From Nomia melanderi (taxonomy: Eukaryota > Arthropoda > Insecta > Hymenoptera > Halictidae), in assembly GCF_051020985.1 (NCBI RefSeq), contig NW_027475148.1, positions 1,116,001 through 1,180,000 on the forward strand: 64,000 nucleotides of DNA, read 5' to 3'. This document shows, piece by piece, positions 37,708-51,443 of the stretch (positions within the stretch are counted from its first letter, which is position 1; the number at the start of each line of letters is the position of its first letter). Made by a program: the position numbers and the translations under genes. Below the pieces are notes generated by a model. That model saw only the letters and a program-made list of their open reading frames with translations, had not been told where the DNA came from and searched no databases.

Positions 37708-40146
37708 CAGACAATGCACCTTGATTTATCGCGCTATCTCTGATAGCACCCGAGATATCACCAGATATATATTGGATTTTTCCTCGACCCTGAGTGTCCG
37801 GCCCCATCAGACGGTGGTTTTCTCGGACGCTGGTGATCCGAGGTCGTTCCCGCTGCACAGATTCATGCGCCAGGGCCTCCTGCAGATAATTCACTTTGGC
37901 TTATTGCGCTATCTCTAATAGCACCAGAGATATCACCAGATATATATTGGATTTTTTACCTGACCCTGACAGTCCGGCCCCATGAGACGGTGATTTTCTC
38001 GGCCCCTGGTGGTCTGAGGTCGTTCCCGCTGCACAGAATCATGCGCCAGGGCTTCCTGCAGACAATGCAATTTGATATAACGCGCTATCGCTAATAGCGG
38101 CTGAGATATGGCCAGATATATAATGGATTTCTCCCTGACCCTGAGTGTCGGGCCCCATGTGTCGGTGGCTTTCTCGGCCCCTGGTGGTCCGAGGTCGTTC
38201 CCGCTGCACGGTCTCATGCGCCAGGGCCTCCCACAGACAATGCACTTTGATTTATTGCGCTATCTCTAATAGCACTCGAGATATGACCAGATATATATTG
38301 GATTTTTCCCTGACCCTGAGTGTCCGGCCCCATGAGACGGTGATTTTCTCGGCCCCTGGTGGTCCGAGGTCGTTCCCGCTGCACAGATCCATGCGCAAGG
38401 GCCTCCTACGGACAATGCACTTTGATTTATTGCGCTATCTCTAATAGCACCCGAGATATCTCCAGATATATATTTGATTTTTCCCTGACCCTGAGTGTCC
38501 GGCCCCATGAGACGGTGGTTTTCTCGGCCCCTGGTGGTCCGAGGTCGTTCCCGCTGCAGAGATTCATGCGCCAGGGCCTCCTGCAGACAATTCACTTTTG
38601 CTTATTGCGCTATCTCTAATAGCACCCGACATATCACCAGATATATATTGGATTTTTCCCAGACCCTGAGTGTTCGGCCCCATGAGACGGTGGTTTTCTT
38701 GGCCCCTGGTGGTCCGATGTCGTTCCGGCTGCACATATTCATGCGCCGGGGCCTCCTACAGACAATGCACTTTGGATTATTGCGCTATCTCTAATAGCAC
38801 CCGAGATATCACCAGATATATATTGGATTTTCCCCTGACCCTGAGTGTCCGTCCCCATGAGACGGTGGTTTTCTCGGCCCCTGGTGGTCCGATGTCGTTC
38901 CTGCTGCACAGATTCATGCGCAAGGGCCTCCTACGGACAATGCACTTTGATTTATTGCGCTATCTGTAATAGCAGCCGAGATATCCCCAGATATATATTG
39001 GATTTTTTCCTGACCCTGACAGTCCGGCCCCATGAGACGGTGGTTTTCTCGGCCCCTGGTTGTCCGAGGTCGTTCCCGCTGCACAGATTCATGCGCCAGG
39101 GCCCCCTACAGACAATGCACTCTGATTTATTGCGCTATCTGTAATAGCACCCGAGATATGACCAGATATATATTGGATTTTTCCCTGACCCTGAGTGTCG
39201 GGCCCCATGTGTCGGTGGCTTTCTCGGCCCCTGGTGGTCCGAGGTCGCTGCCGCTGCACAGATTCATGCGCCAGGGCCTCCTACAGACAATGCACTTTGA
39301 TTTATTGCGCTATCTGTAATAGCAGCCGAGATATCCCCAGATATATATTGGATTTTTTCCTGACCCTGAAAGTCCGGACCCATGAGACGGTGGTTTTCTC
39401 GTCCCCTGGTGGTCCGACGTCGTTCCTGCTGCACAGATGCATGCGCCAGGGCCTCCTGCAGATAATTCACTTTGGTTTATTTCGCTATCTCTAATAGCAC
39501 CCGAGATATCTCCAGATATATATTGGATTTTCCCCTGACCCTGAGTGTCCGGCCCCATGAGACTGTAGTTTTCTCGGCCCCTGGTGGTCCGAGGTCGTTC
39601 CCGCTGCACAGATTCATGCGCCAGGGCCTCCTACAGACAATGCACTTTGATTTATTGCGCTATATCTAATAGCACCCGAGATATCACCAGATATATATTC
39701 GATTTTTCCTCGACCCTGAGTGTCCGGCCCCATCAGACGGTGGTTTTCTCGGCCCCTGGTGGTCCGAGGTCGTACCCGCTGCACAGATTCATTCGCCAGG
39801 ACCTCCATCAGACAATGCACTTTGATTTATTGCGCTATCTGTAATAGCACCCGAGATATGACCAGATATATATTGGATTTTTCCCTGACCCTGAGCGTCC
39901 GGTCCCATGAGACGGTGGTTTTCTCGGACGCTGGTGATCCGAGGTCGTTCCCGCAGCACAGACTCATGCGCCAGGGCCTCCTGCAGATAATTCACTTTGG
40001 TTTATTGTGCTATCTCTAATAGCACCAGAGATATCACCAAATATATATTGGATTTTTCGCCGACCCTGAGCGTCCGGCCCCATGAGACGGTGGTTTTCTC
40101 GGCCCCTGGTGGTCCGAGGTCGTACCCGCTGCACAGATTCATGCGC
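37708..40146 (+). repeat. Duplication E, copy 1
   Basis: Matches 43,833-46,445. The offset is 6,125 bp at the left and 6,124 bp after an extra T in the monomer at 37,919-38,094. Distinctive members are 37,744 (CTCTGATAGC), 38,095 (GCGGCTGAGATATGGCC), 38,620 (CGACATATC and GTGTTCGG) and 39,845 (GGTCCCATG). The monomer at 38,970 (ATATCCCCAG start) is present only in this copy as a separate unit. Confidence 0.84.
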
Positions 40147-43100
40147 AAGGGCCTCCTACGGACAATGCACTTTGATTTATTGCGCTATCTGTAATAGCAC
40201 CCGAGATATCCCCAGATATATATTGGATTTTCCCTTGACCCTGAGGGTCCGGCCCCATGAGACGGTGGTTTTCTCGGCCCCTGGTGGTCCGAGGTCGTTC
40301 CCGCTGCACAGATTCATGCGCAAGGGCCTCCTGCGGACAATGCACTTTGATTTATTGCGCTATCTCTAATAGCACCCGAGATATCACCAGATATATAATG
40401 GATTTTTCCCTGACCCTGAGTGCCCGGCCTCATGTGTCGGTGGTTTTCTCGGCCCCTGGTGATCCGAGGTCGTTCCCGCTGCACAGATTCATGCGCCAGG
40501 GCCTCCTGCACATAATACACTTTGGTTTATTGCGCTATCTCTAATAGCACCCGAGATATCGCCAGATATATATTGGACTTTTCCCTGACCCTGAGGGTCC
40601 GGCCCCATGTGACGGTGGTTTTCTCGGCCCCTGGTGGTCCGAGGTCGTTCCCGCTGCCCAGATTCATGCGCCAGGGCCTCCTACAGACAATGCACTTTGA
40701 TTTATTGCGCTATCTGTAATAGCACCCGGGATATCACCGGATATATATTGGATTTTACCTGACCCTGTGTGTCCGGCCCCATGAGACGGTGGTTTTCTCG
40801 GACGCTGGTGTTCCGAGGTCGTTCCCGCTGCCCAGATTCATGCGCCAGGGCCTCCTACAGACAATGCACTTTGATGTATTGCGCTATCTGTAATAGCACC
40901 CGAGATATCACCGGATATATATTGGATTTTTCCCTGACCCTGAGTGTCCGGCCCCATGAGACGGTAGTTTTCTCGGCCCCTGGTGGTCCGATGTCGTTCC
41001 CGCTGCCCAGATTCATGCGGCAGGGCCTCCTACAGACAATGCACTCTGATTTATTGCGCCATCTGTAATAGCACCCGAGATATCACCAGATATATATTGG
41101 ATTTTCCCCTGACCCTGAGTGTCCGACCACATGAGACGGTGGTTTTCTCGGCCCCTGGTGGTCCGAGGTCGTTCCCGCTGCCCAGATTCATGCGGCAGGG
41201 CCTCCTGCAGATAATTCACTTTGGTTTATTGCGCTATCTCTAATAGCACCCGAGATATCACCAGACATATATTGGATTTTCCCCAGACCCTGAGTGTCCA
41301 GCCCCATGGGACTTTGGTTTTCTCGGCCCCTCGTGGTCCGAGGTCGTTCCCGCTGCCCAGATTCATGCGGCAGGGCCTCCTACAGACAATGCACTTTGAT
41401 TTATTGCGCAATCTGTAATAGCACCGGAGATATCACCAGATATATATTGGATTTTTCCCTGACCCTTAGTGTCCGGCCCCATGAGACGATGGTTTTCTCG
41501 GCCCCTGGTGGTCCGAGGTCGTTTCCGCTGCACAGATTCATGCGCAAGGGCCTCCTACGGACAATGCACTTTGATTTATTGCGCTATCTGTAATAGCACC
41601 CGAGATATCACCAGACATATATTGGATTTTCCCCAGACCCTGAGTGTCCAGCCCCATGGGACTTTGGTTTTCTCGGCCCCTCGTGGTCCGAGGTCGTTCC
41701 CGCTGCCCAGATTCATGCGGCAGGGCCTCCTACAGACAATGCACTTTGATTTATTGCGCTATCTGTAATAGCACCCGATATATCACCAGATATATATTGG
41801 ATTTTTCCCTGACCCTGAGTTTCCGACCACATGAGACGGTGGTTTTCTCGGCCCCTGGTGGTCCGAGGTCGTTCCCGCTGCCCAGATTCATGCGCCAGGG
41901 CCTCCTACAGACAATGCACTCTGATTTATTGCGCCATCTGTAATAGCACCCGAGATATCACCAGATATATATTGGATTTTCCCCTGACCCTGAGTGTCCG
42001 ACCACATGAGGCGGTGGTTTTCTCGGCCCCTGGTGGTCCGAGGTCGTTCCCGCTGCCCAGATTCATGCGGCAGGGCCTCCTACAGACAATGCACTTTGAT
42101 TTATTGCGCTATCTGTAATAGCACCCGAGATATCACCAGATATATATTGGAATTTTCCCTGACCCTGAGTGTCCGGACCCATGAGTCGGTGGTTTTCTCG
42201 GCCCCTGGTGGTCCGAGGTCGTTCCCGCTGCACAGATTCATGCGCCAGGGCCTCCTGCAGATAATTCACTTTGATTTATTGCGCCATCTGTAATAGCACC
42301 CGAGATATCACCAGATACATGCTGGATTTTTACATGACATTGTGTGACGGATACCGAAAATCTGTAATTTTCTCGGCCGCTGGTGGTCTGATGTCGTTCC
42401 TGCTGCACAGATTCATACGCCAGGGGCTCCTGCAGACAATTCACTTTGATTTATCGTGCTATCTCTAATAGCACCCGAGATATCACCAGACATATGCTGG
42501 ATTTTTACATGACATTGGGTGACGGATACCGAAAATCTGTAATTTTCTCGGCCCCTGGTGGTCCGATGTCGTTCCTGCTTCACAGATTCATGCGCAAGGG
42601 CCTCCTACGGACAATGCACTTTGATTTATTGCGCTATCTCTAACAGCACCCGAGATATCACCAGATATATATTGGATTTTTCCCTGACCCTGAGTGTCCG
42701 GCACCATGAGACTGTGGTTTTCTCGGCCCCTGGTGGTCCGAGGTCGTTCCCGCTGCACAGATTCATGCGCCAGGGCCTCCTGCAGATAATTCACTTTGGT
42801 ATATTGCGCTATCTCTAATAGCACCCGAGGTATCACCAGATATATATTGGATTTTCCCCTGAACCTGAGTGTCCGGCCCCATGAGACGGTGGTTTTCTCG
42901 GCCCCTGGTGGTCCGAGGTCGTTCCCGCTGCACAGAATCATGCGCCAGGGCTTCCTGCAGACAATGCACTTTGATATAACGCCCTATCGCTAATAGCGGC
43001 TGAGATATGGCCAGATATATAATGGATTTCTCCCTGACCCTGAGTGTCGGGCCCCATGTGTCGGTGGCTTTCTCGGCACCTGGTGGTGCGAGGTCGTTCC

Positions 43101-43832
43101 CGCTGCACGGTCTCATGCGCCAGGGCCTCCCGCAGACAATGCACTTTGATTTATTGCGCTATCTCTAATAGCACTCGAAATATGACCAGATATATATTGG
43201 ATTTTTCCCTGACCCTGAGTGTCCGGCCCCATGAGACGGTGGTTTTCTCGGACGCTGGTGTTCCGAGGTCGTTCCCGCTACACAGATTCATGCGCCAGGG
43301 CCTGCTGCAGATAATTCACTTTGGTTTATTGCGCTATCTCTAATAGCACCAGAGATATCACCAGATATATATTGGATTTTTCCCTGACCCTGACAGTCCG
43401 GCCCCATGAGACGGTGATATTCTCGGCCCCTGGTGGTCCGAGGTTGTTCCCGCTGCACAGAATCATGCGCCAGGGCTTCCTGTAGACAATTCACTTTGGT
43501 TTATTGCGCTTTCTCTAATAGCACCCGAGATATCACCAGATATATATTGGATTTTTCCCCGACCCTGAGTGTCCGGCCCCATCAGACGGTGGTTTTCCCG
43601 GCCCCTGGTGGTCCGAGGTCGTTCCCGCTGCACAGATTCATGCGCCAGGGCCTCCTACATACAATTCACTTTGGTTTATTGCGCTATCTCTAATAGCACC
43701 CGACATATCACCAGATATACATTGGATTTTTCCCCGACCCTGACTGTTCGGCCCCATGAGACGGTGGTTTTCTCGGACCCTGGTGGTCCGAGGTCGTTCC
43801 CGCTGCACGGTCTCATGCGCCAGGGCTTCCTG
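40147..43832 (+). repeat. Mixed block between the two E copies
   Basis: Contains variants shared with other parts of the window. 40,195 has ATATCCCCAG and CCCTTGACC, as do 47,894 and 48,244. 40,720-40,893 is 174 bp, with GGATTTTACCTG. 41,244-41,943 matches the Y/Z series at 13,780-14,479. Two class B monomers lie at 42,294 and 42,469. The monomer at 42,994 has the rare GCGGCTGAGATATGG start found otherwise only at 38,095 and 44,219. Confidence 0.76.
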
Positions 43833-46445
43833 CAGACAATGCACCTTGATTTATCGCGCTATCTCTGATAGCACCCGAGATATCACCAGATATATATTGG
43901 ATTTTTCCTCGACCCTGAGTGTCCGGCCCCATCAGACGGTGGTTTTCTCGGACGCTGGTGATCCGAGGTCGTTCCCGCTGCACAGATTCATGCGCCAGGG
44001 CCTCCTGCAGATAATTCACTTTGGCTTATTGCGCTATCTCTAATAGCACCAGAGATATCACCAGATATATATTGGATTTTTACCTGACCCTGACAGTCCG
44101 GCCCCATGAGACGGTGATTTTCTCGGCCCCTGGTGGTCCGAGGTCGTTCCCGCTGCACAGAATCATGCGCCAGGGCTTCCTGCAGACAATGCAATTTGAT
44201 ATAACGCGCTATCGCTAATAGCGGCTGAGATATGGCCAGATATATAATGGATTTCTCCCTGACCCTGAGTGTCGGGCCCCATGTGTCGGTGGCTTTCTCG
44301 GCCCCTGGTGGTCCGAGGTCGTTCCCGCTGCACGGTCTCATGCGCCAGGGCCTCCCACAGACAATGCACTTTGATTTATTGCGCTATCTCTAATAGCACT
44401 CGAGATATGACCAGATATATATTGGATTTTTCCCTGACCCTGAGTGTCCGGCCCCATGAGACGGTGATTTTCTCGGCCCCTGGTGGTCCGAGGTCGTTCC
44501 CGCTGCACAGATCCATGCGCAAGGGCCTCCTACGGACAATGCACTTTGATTTATTGCGCTATCTCTAATAGCACCCGAGATATCTCCAGATATATATTTG
44601 ATTTTTCCCTGACCCTGAGTGTCCGGCCCCATGAGACGGTGGTTTTCTCGGCCCCTGGTGGTCCGAGGTCGTTCCCGCTGCAGAGATTCATGCGCCAGGG
44701 CCTCCTGCAGACAATTCAGTTTTGTTTATTGCGCTATCTCTAATAGCACCCGACATATCACCAGATATATATTGGATTTTTCCCAGACCCTGAGTGTTCG
44801 GCCCCATGAGACGGTGGTTTTCTTGGCCCCTGGTGGTCCGATGTCGTTCCGGCTGCACATATTCATGCGCCGGGGCCTCCTACAGACAATGCACTTTGGA
44901 TTATTGCGCTATCTCTAATAGCACCCGAGATATCACCAGATATATATTGGATTTTCCCCTGACCCTGAGTGTCCGTCCCCATGAGACGGTGGTTTTCTCG
45001 GCCCCTGGTGGTCCGATGTCGTTCCTGCTGCACAGATTCATGCGCAAGGGCCTCCTACGGACAATGCACTTTGATTTATTAAGCTATCTGTAATAGCAGC
45101 CGAGATATCCCCAGATATATATTGGATTTTTCCCTGACCCTGAGTGTCGGGCCCCATGTGTCGGTGGCTTTCTCGGCCCCTGGTGGTCCGAGGTCGCTGC
45201 CGCTGCACAGATTCATGCGCCAGGGCCTCCTACAGACAATGCACTTTGATTTATTGCGCTATCTGTAATAGCAGCCGAGATATCCCCAGATATATATTGG
45301 ATTTTTTCCTGACCCTGAAAGTCCGGACCCATGAGACGGTGGTTTTCTCGTCCCCTGGTGGTCCGACGTCGTTCCTGCTGCACAGATGCATGCGCCAGGG
45401 CCTCCTGCAGATAATTCACTTTGGTTTATTGCGCTATCTCTAATAGCACCCGAGATATCTCCAGATATATATTGGATTTTCCCCTGACCCTGAGTGTCCG
45501 GCCCCATGAGACTGTAGTTTTCTCGGCCCCTGGTGGTCCGAGGTCGTTCCCGCTGCACAGATTCATGCGCCAGGGCCTCCTACAGACAATGCACTTTGAT
45601 TTATTGCTCTATATCTAATAGCACCCGAGATATCACCAGATATATATTGGATTTTTCCTCGACCCTGAGTGTCCGGCCCCATCAGACGGTGGTTTTCTCG
45701 GCCCCTGGTGGTCCGAGGTCGTACCCGCTGCACAGATTCATTCGCCAGGACCTCCATCAGACAATGCACTTTGATTTATTGCGCTATCTGTAATAGCACC
45801 CGAGATATGACCAGATATATATTGGATTTTTCCCTGACCCTGAGCGTCCGGTCCCATGAGACGGTGGTTTTCTCGGACGCTGGTGATCCGAGGTCGTTCC
45901 CGCAGCACAGACTCATGCGCCAGGGCCTCCTGCAGATAATTCACTTTGGTTTATTGTGCTATCTCTAATAGCACCAGAGATATCACCAGATATATATTGG
46001 ATTTTTCCTCGACCCTGAGTGTCCGGCCCCATCAGACGGTGGTTTTCTCGGCCACTGGTGGTCCGAGGTCGTACCCGCTGCACAGATTCATTCGCCAGGA
46101 CCTCCATCAGACAATGCACTTTGATTTATTGCGCTATCTGTAATAGCACCCGAGATATGACCAGATATATATTGGATTTTTCCCTGACCCTGAGCGTCCG
46201 GTCCCATGAGACGGTGGTTTTCTCGGACGCTGGTGATCCGAGGTCGTTCCCGCAGCACAGACTCATGCGCCAGGGCCTCCTGCAGATAATTCACTTTGGT
46301 TTATTGTGCTATCTCTAATAGCACCAGAGATATCACCAGATATATATTGGATTTTTCGCCGACCCTGAGCGTCCGGCCCCATGAGACGGTGGTTTTCTCG
46401 GCCCCTGGTGGTCCGAGGTCGTACCCGCTGCACAGATTCATGCGC
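43833..46445 (+). repeat. Duplication E, copy 2, with one loss and one dimer gain
   Basis: Same order as 37,708-40,146 with two changes. The monomer at 45,094 starts as the copy-1 monomer 38,970 and continues as 39,145, so one monomer was lost by exchange between neighbours. The dimer 45,619-45,968 is repeated at 45,969-46,318, adding 350 bp. With the 1-bp difference this explains the net 174-bp length difference between copies. Confidence 0.83.
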
Positions 46446-46493
46446 CAGGGCCTCCTACAGACAATGCACTTTGATTTATAGCGCTATCTGTAA

Positions 46494-47018
46494 TAGCACC
46501 CGACAAAGCACCACATATATGCTGGATTTTTACATGACTTTGGGTGACGGATACAGAAAATCTGTAATTTTCTCGGCCCCTGGAGATCCTAGGTCGTTCC
46601 TGCTTCACAGATTCATGCTCCAGGGCTTCCTGCACACAATGCACTTTGGTTTATTGCGCTGTCTATAATAGCACCCGAGATATCACCAGATATATGATGG
46701 ATTTTTACATGACCTTGGGTGACGAATACCCAATATCTGTAATTTTCTCGGCCCCTGGCGGTCCGAGGTCGTTCCTGCTTCACAGATTCATGCGCCAGGT
46801 CTTCCTGCAGACAATGCACTTTGATCTATCGCGCTATCTGTAATAGAACCCGAGATATCACCAGATCTATGCTGGATTTTTACATGACCTTGGGGGACGA
46901 ATTCCGAATATCTGTAATTTTCTCGGCCCCTGGTGGTCCGAGGTCGTTCCCGCTGCACAGATTCATGCGCCAGGGCCCCCTACAGACAATGCACTTTGAT
47001 TTATTGCGCTATGTCTAA
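46494..47018 (+). repeat. Three consecutive class B monomers
   Basis: The only run of three in the window. The first has the perfect dyad and a degenerate start (CGACAAAGCACC in place of the GATATC region). The second has CCCAATATC and the third TTCCGAATATC, each breaking the left arm of the dyad. The third is intermediate to the GGATTCCGAATATC form found from 53.9 kb onward. Confidence 0.83.
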
Positions 47019-50000
47019 TAGCACCCGAGATATCACCAGATATATATTGGATTTTCCCCTGACCCTGAGTGTCCGGCCCCATGAGACGGTGGTTTTCTCG
47101 GCCCCTGGTGGTCCGAGGTCGTTCCCGCTGCACGGATGCATGCGCCAGGGCCTCCTGTAGAGAATTCACTTTGGTTTATCGCGCTATCTCTAATAGCACC
47201 CGAGATATCACCAGATATATAATCGATTTTTCCCTGACCCTGACAGTCCGGCCCCATGAGACGGTGGTTTTCTAGGCGCCTAGTGGTTCGAGGTCGTTCC
47301 CGCTGCAGAGATTCATGCGCCCGGGCCTCCTGCAGATAATGCACTTTGGTTTATTGCGCTATCAGTAATAGCACCGGAGATATCACCGGATATATATTGG
47401 ATTTTCCCCTGACCCTGAGTGTCCGGCCCCATGAGACGTTGATTTTCTCGGCCCCTGGTGGTCCGAGGTCGTTCCCAATGCTGAGATGCATGCGGCAGGG
47501 CCTCCTGCAGATAATTCACTTTGGTTTATTGCGCTATCTGTAATAGCACCCGAGATATCACCAGATGTATATTGGATTTTTCCCTGACCCTGAGTGTCCG
47601 GCCCCATGAGACGGTGGTTATCTCGGCCCCTGGTGTTCCGAGGTCGTTCCCGCTGCCCAGATTCATGCGACTGGGCCTCCTACAGACAATGCACTTTGAT
47701 TTATTGCGCTATCTGTAATAGCACCCGAGATATCACCGGACATATATTGGATTTTTCCCTGACCCTGAGTGTCCGGCCCCATGAGACGGTGGTTTTCTCG
47801 GCCCCTGGTGGTCCGAGGTCGTTCCCGCTGCCCAGATTCATGCGCCAGGGCCTCCTGCAGACAATGCACTTTCATTTATCGCGCTATCTCTAATAGCACC
47901 CGAGATATCCCCAGATATATATTGGATTTTCCCTTGACCCTGAGGGTCCGGCCCCATGAGACGGTGGTTTTCTCGGCCCCTGGTGGTCCGAGGTCGTTCC
48001 CGCTGCACAGATTCATGCGCAAGGGCCTCCTGCGGACAATGCACTTTGATTTATTGCGCTATCTCTAATAGCACCCGAGATATCACCAGATATATATTTG
48101 ATTTTACCCTGACCCTGAGTGTCCGGCCCCATGAGACGGTGGTTTCCTCGGCCCCTGGTGGTCCGATGTCGTTCCCGCTGCACAGATGCATACGCCAGCG
48201 CCTCCTGCAGATAATTCACTTTGGTTTATTGCGCTATCTCTAATAGCACCCGAGATATCCCCAGATATATATTGGATTTTCCCTTGACCCTGAGGGTCCG
48301 GCCCCATGAGACGGTGGTTTTCTCGGCCCCTGGTGGTCCGAGGTCGTTCCCGCTGCCCAGATTCATGCGGCAGGGCCTCCTACAGACAATGCACTTTGAT
48401 TTGTTGCGCTATCTGTAATAGCACCCGAGATATCACCAGATATATATTGGATTTTTCCCTGACCCTGAGTGTCCGGCCCCATGAGACGGTGGTTTTCTCG
48501 GCCCATGGTTGTCCGAGATCGTTCCCTCTGCACAGATTCATGCGCCAGGGCATCCTGCAGATAATACACTTTGGTTTATTGCGCTATCTCTAATACCACC
48601 CGAGATATCACCAGATATATATTGGATTTTCCCCTGAGCCTGAGTGTCCGGCCCCATGAGACTGTGGTTTTCTCGGCCTGTGGTGGTCCGAGGTCGTTTC
48701 CGCTGCACAGATTCATGCGCCAGGGCCTCCTACAGAAAATGCACGTTGATTTATTGGGCTATCTGTAATAGCACCCGAGATATCCCCAGATATATATTGG
48801 ATTTTTCCCTGACCCTGAGTGTCCGGCCCCATGAGACGGTGGTTTTCTCGGCCCCTGGTGATCCGAGGTCGTTCCCGCTGCACAGATTCATGCGCCAGGG
48901 CCTCCTGCAGATAATTCACTTTGGTTTATTGCGCTATCTCTAATAGCACCCGAGATATCACCAGATATATATTGAATTTTTCCCCGACCCTGAGTGTCCG
49001 GCCCCATGAGACGGTGGTTTTCTCAGCCCCTGGTGGTCCGACGTCGTTCCCGCTGCCCAGATTCATGCGGCAGGGCCTCCTACAGACAATGCACTTTGAT
49101 TCATTGCGCTATCTGTAATAGCACCCGAGATTTCACCAGATATATATTGGATTTTTCCCTGACCCTGAGTGTCCGGCCCCATGTGTCGGTGGTTTTCTCG
49201 GCCCCTGGTGGTCCGAGGTCGTTGCCGCTGCACAGATTCATGCGCTAGGGCCTCCTACAGACATTGCACTTTGATTTGTTGCGCTATCTGTAATAGCACC
49301 CTAGATATCACCAGATATATATTGGATTTTTCCCTGACCCTGAGTGTCCGGCCCCATGAGACGGTGGTTTTCTCGGCTCCTGGTGGCCCGAGGTCGTTCC
49401 CGCTGCACGGATTCATGCCCCAGGGCCTCCTGCAGATAATTCACTTTGCTCTATTGCGCTATCTCTAATAGCACCCGAGATATCACCAGACATATATTGG
49501 ATTTTCCCCTGACCCTGAGTGTCCGGCCCCATGAGACTGTGGTTTTCTCGGCCCCTGGTGGTCCGAGGTCGTTCCCGCTGCCCAGATTGATGCGGCAGGG
49601 CCTCCTACAGACAATGCACTTTGATTTATTGCGCTATCTGTAATAGCACCCGAGATATCACCAGATATACATTGGATTTTTCCCTGACCCTGTGCGTCCG
49701 GCCCCATGAGACGGTGGTTTTCTCGGCTCCTGGTTGTCCGAGGTCGTTCCCGCTGCACACATTCATGCGCCAGGGCCTCCTGCAGTTAATTCACTTTGGT
49801 TTTTTGCGTTATCTCTAATAGCACTCGAGATATCACCAGATATATATTGCACTTTTCCCCGACCCTGAGTGTCCGGCCCCATGAGACGGTGGTTTTCTCG
49901 GCCCCCGGTGGTCCGAGGTCGTTCCCGCTGCACAGATTCATGCGCCAGGGCCTCCTGCAGACAATGCACTTTGATTTATTGCGCTATCTGTAATAGCACC

Positions 50001-50518
50001 CGAGATATCACCAGATATATATTGGATTTTTCCCTGACCTTGGGTGACGGAAACCGAAAATCTGTAATTTTCACGGCCCCCGGTGGTCCGAGATCGTTCC
50101 CGCTGCACAGATTCATGCTCCAGGCCCTCCAGCTGATAATTCACTTTGACTTATTGCACTATCTCTAATAGCACCCGAGATATCACCAGATATATATTGG
50201 ATTTTTCCCTGACCCTGAGTGTCCTGTCCCATGAGACGGTGGTTTTCTCGGCCCCTGGTGGTCCGAGATCGTTCCCGCTGCACAGATTCATGCGCCAGGG
50301 CCTCCTGCAGATAAGTCACTTTGTTTTATTGCTCTGTCTCTAATAACACTCGAGATATCATCAGATACATCCTGGAATTTTACATAAACTTGGGTGTCCG
50401 GCCCCATGTGTCGGTGGTTTTCTCGGCCCCTGGTGGTCCGAGGTGGTTCCTGCTGCACAGATTAATGCGCCAGGGCCTCCTGCAGATAATTCACTTTGGT
50501 TTATTGCGCTATCTCTAA

Positions 50519-50743
50519 TTGCACCCGAGATATCACCAGATATAAATTGGATTTTTCCCTGACCCTGAGTGTCCGGCCCCGTGTGTCGGTGGTTTTCTCG
50601 GCCCCGTGTGTCGGTGGTTTCCTCGGCCCCGTGTGTCGGTGGTTTTCTCGACCCCTCGTGGTCCGAGGTCGTTCCTGCTGCACAGATTAATGCGCAAGGG
50701 CCTCCTGCCGACAGTCCACTTTGATTTATCGCGCTATCTGTAA
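50519..50743 (+). repeat. 225-bp monomer with an internal 25-bp triplication
   Basis: A 25-bp unit starting GGCCCCGTGTGTCGGTGG and ending TTTTCTC occurs three times without gaps at 50,575-50,599, 50,600-50,624 and 50,625-50,649. The middle copy has one substitution (C for T at 50,621). The rest of the monomer is normal, so its length is 175 plus 50 bp. Because 50 is not a multiple of three, frames shift, which explains the unusually long antisense open frame here. Confidence 0.93.
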
Positions 50744-51443
50744 TAGCACCCGAGATATGACCAGATATATATAGGATTTTTCCCTGACCCTGAGTGTCCG
50801 GCCCCATGAGACGGTGGGTTTCTCGGCCCCTGGTTGTCCGAGGTCGTTCCCGCTGCACAGATTCATGCGCCAGTGCCTCTTGCAGATAATTCACTTTGAT
50901 TTATTGCGCCATCTCTAATAGCACCCGAGATATAACCAGATACATGCATGATTTTTTCATGACCTTGGGTGACGGTTACCGAAAATCTGTAATTTTCTCG
51001 GCCCCTGGTGGTCCGAGGTCGTTCCTGCTGCACAAATTCATGCGCCAGGGCTTCCTGCAGGCAATGCACTTTGATTTATCGCGCTACCTGTAATAGCACC
51101 CGAGATATCACCAGATATATATTGGATTTTTCCCTGACTCTGTGTGTCCGGCCGCACGTGTCGGTGGTTTTCTCGGCCCCTGGTGGTCCGAGGTCTATCC
51201 CGCTCCACAGATTCATGCGCCAGGGCCTCCTACAGACATTGTACTTTGATTTATCGCGCTATCTCTAATAGCATCCGAGATATCACCAGATATATATTGG
51301 ATTTTTCCCTGACCCTGAGGGTCCGGCCCCATGAGACTGTAGTTTTCTCGTCCCCTGGTGGTCCGAGGTCGTTCCCGTTGCACAGATGCATGCGCCAGGG
51401 CCTCCTGCAGACAATGTACTTTGAATTATTGCGCTATATGTAA

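Larger units (their letters stand above)
46446..51443 (+). repeat. Heterogeneous stretch without clear higher-order period
   Basis: About 28 monomers that I could not arrange into a repeating order. Three class B monomers in a row lie at 46,494, 46,669 and 46,844, the second and third with altered central sequence (GACGAATACCCAATATC and GACGAATTCCGAATATC). Another A/B hybrid is at 49,994 and a class B monomer at 50,919. The pair 47,894-48,243 resembles 40,195-40,544. The only large length change of the window is at 50,519-50,743. Confidence 0.75.

Noticed and set aside
50361..50894. A 177-codon antisense open frame, the longest in the window
   Set aside because: It exists only because the 50-bp internal triplication shifts the frame past the usual stop. 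The translation is the usual satellite translation repeated.
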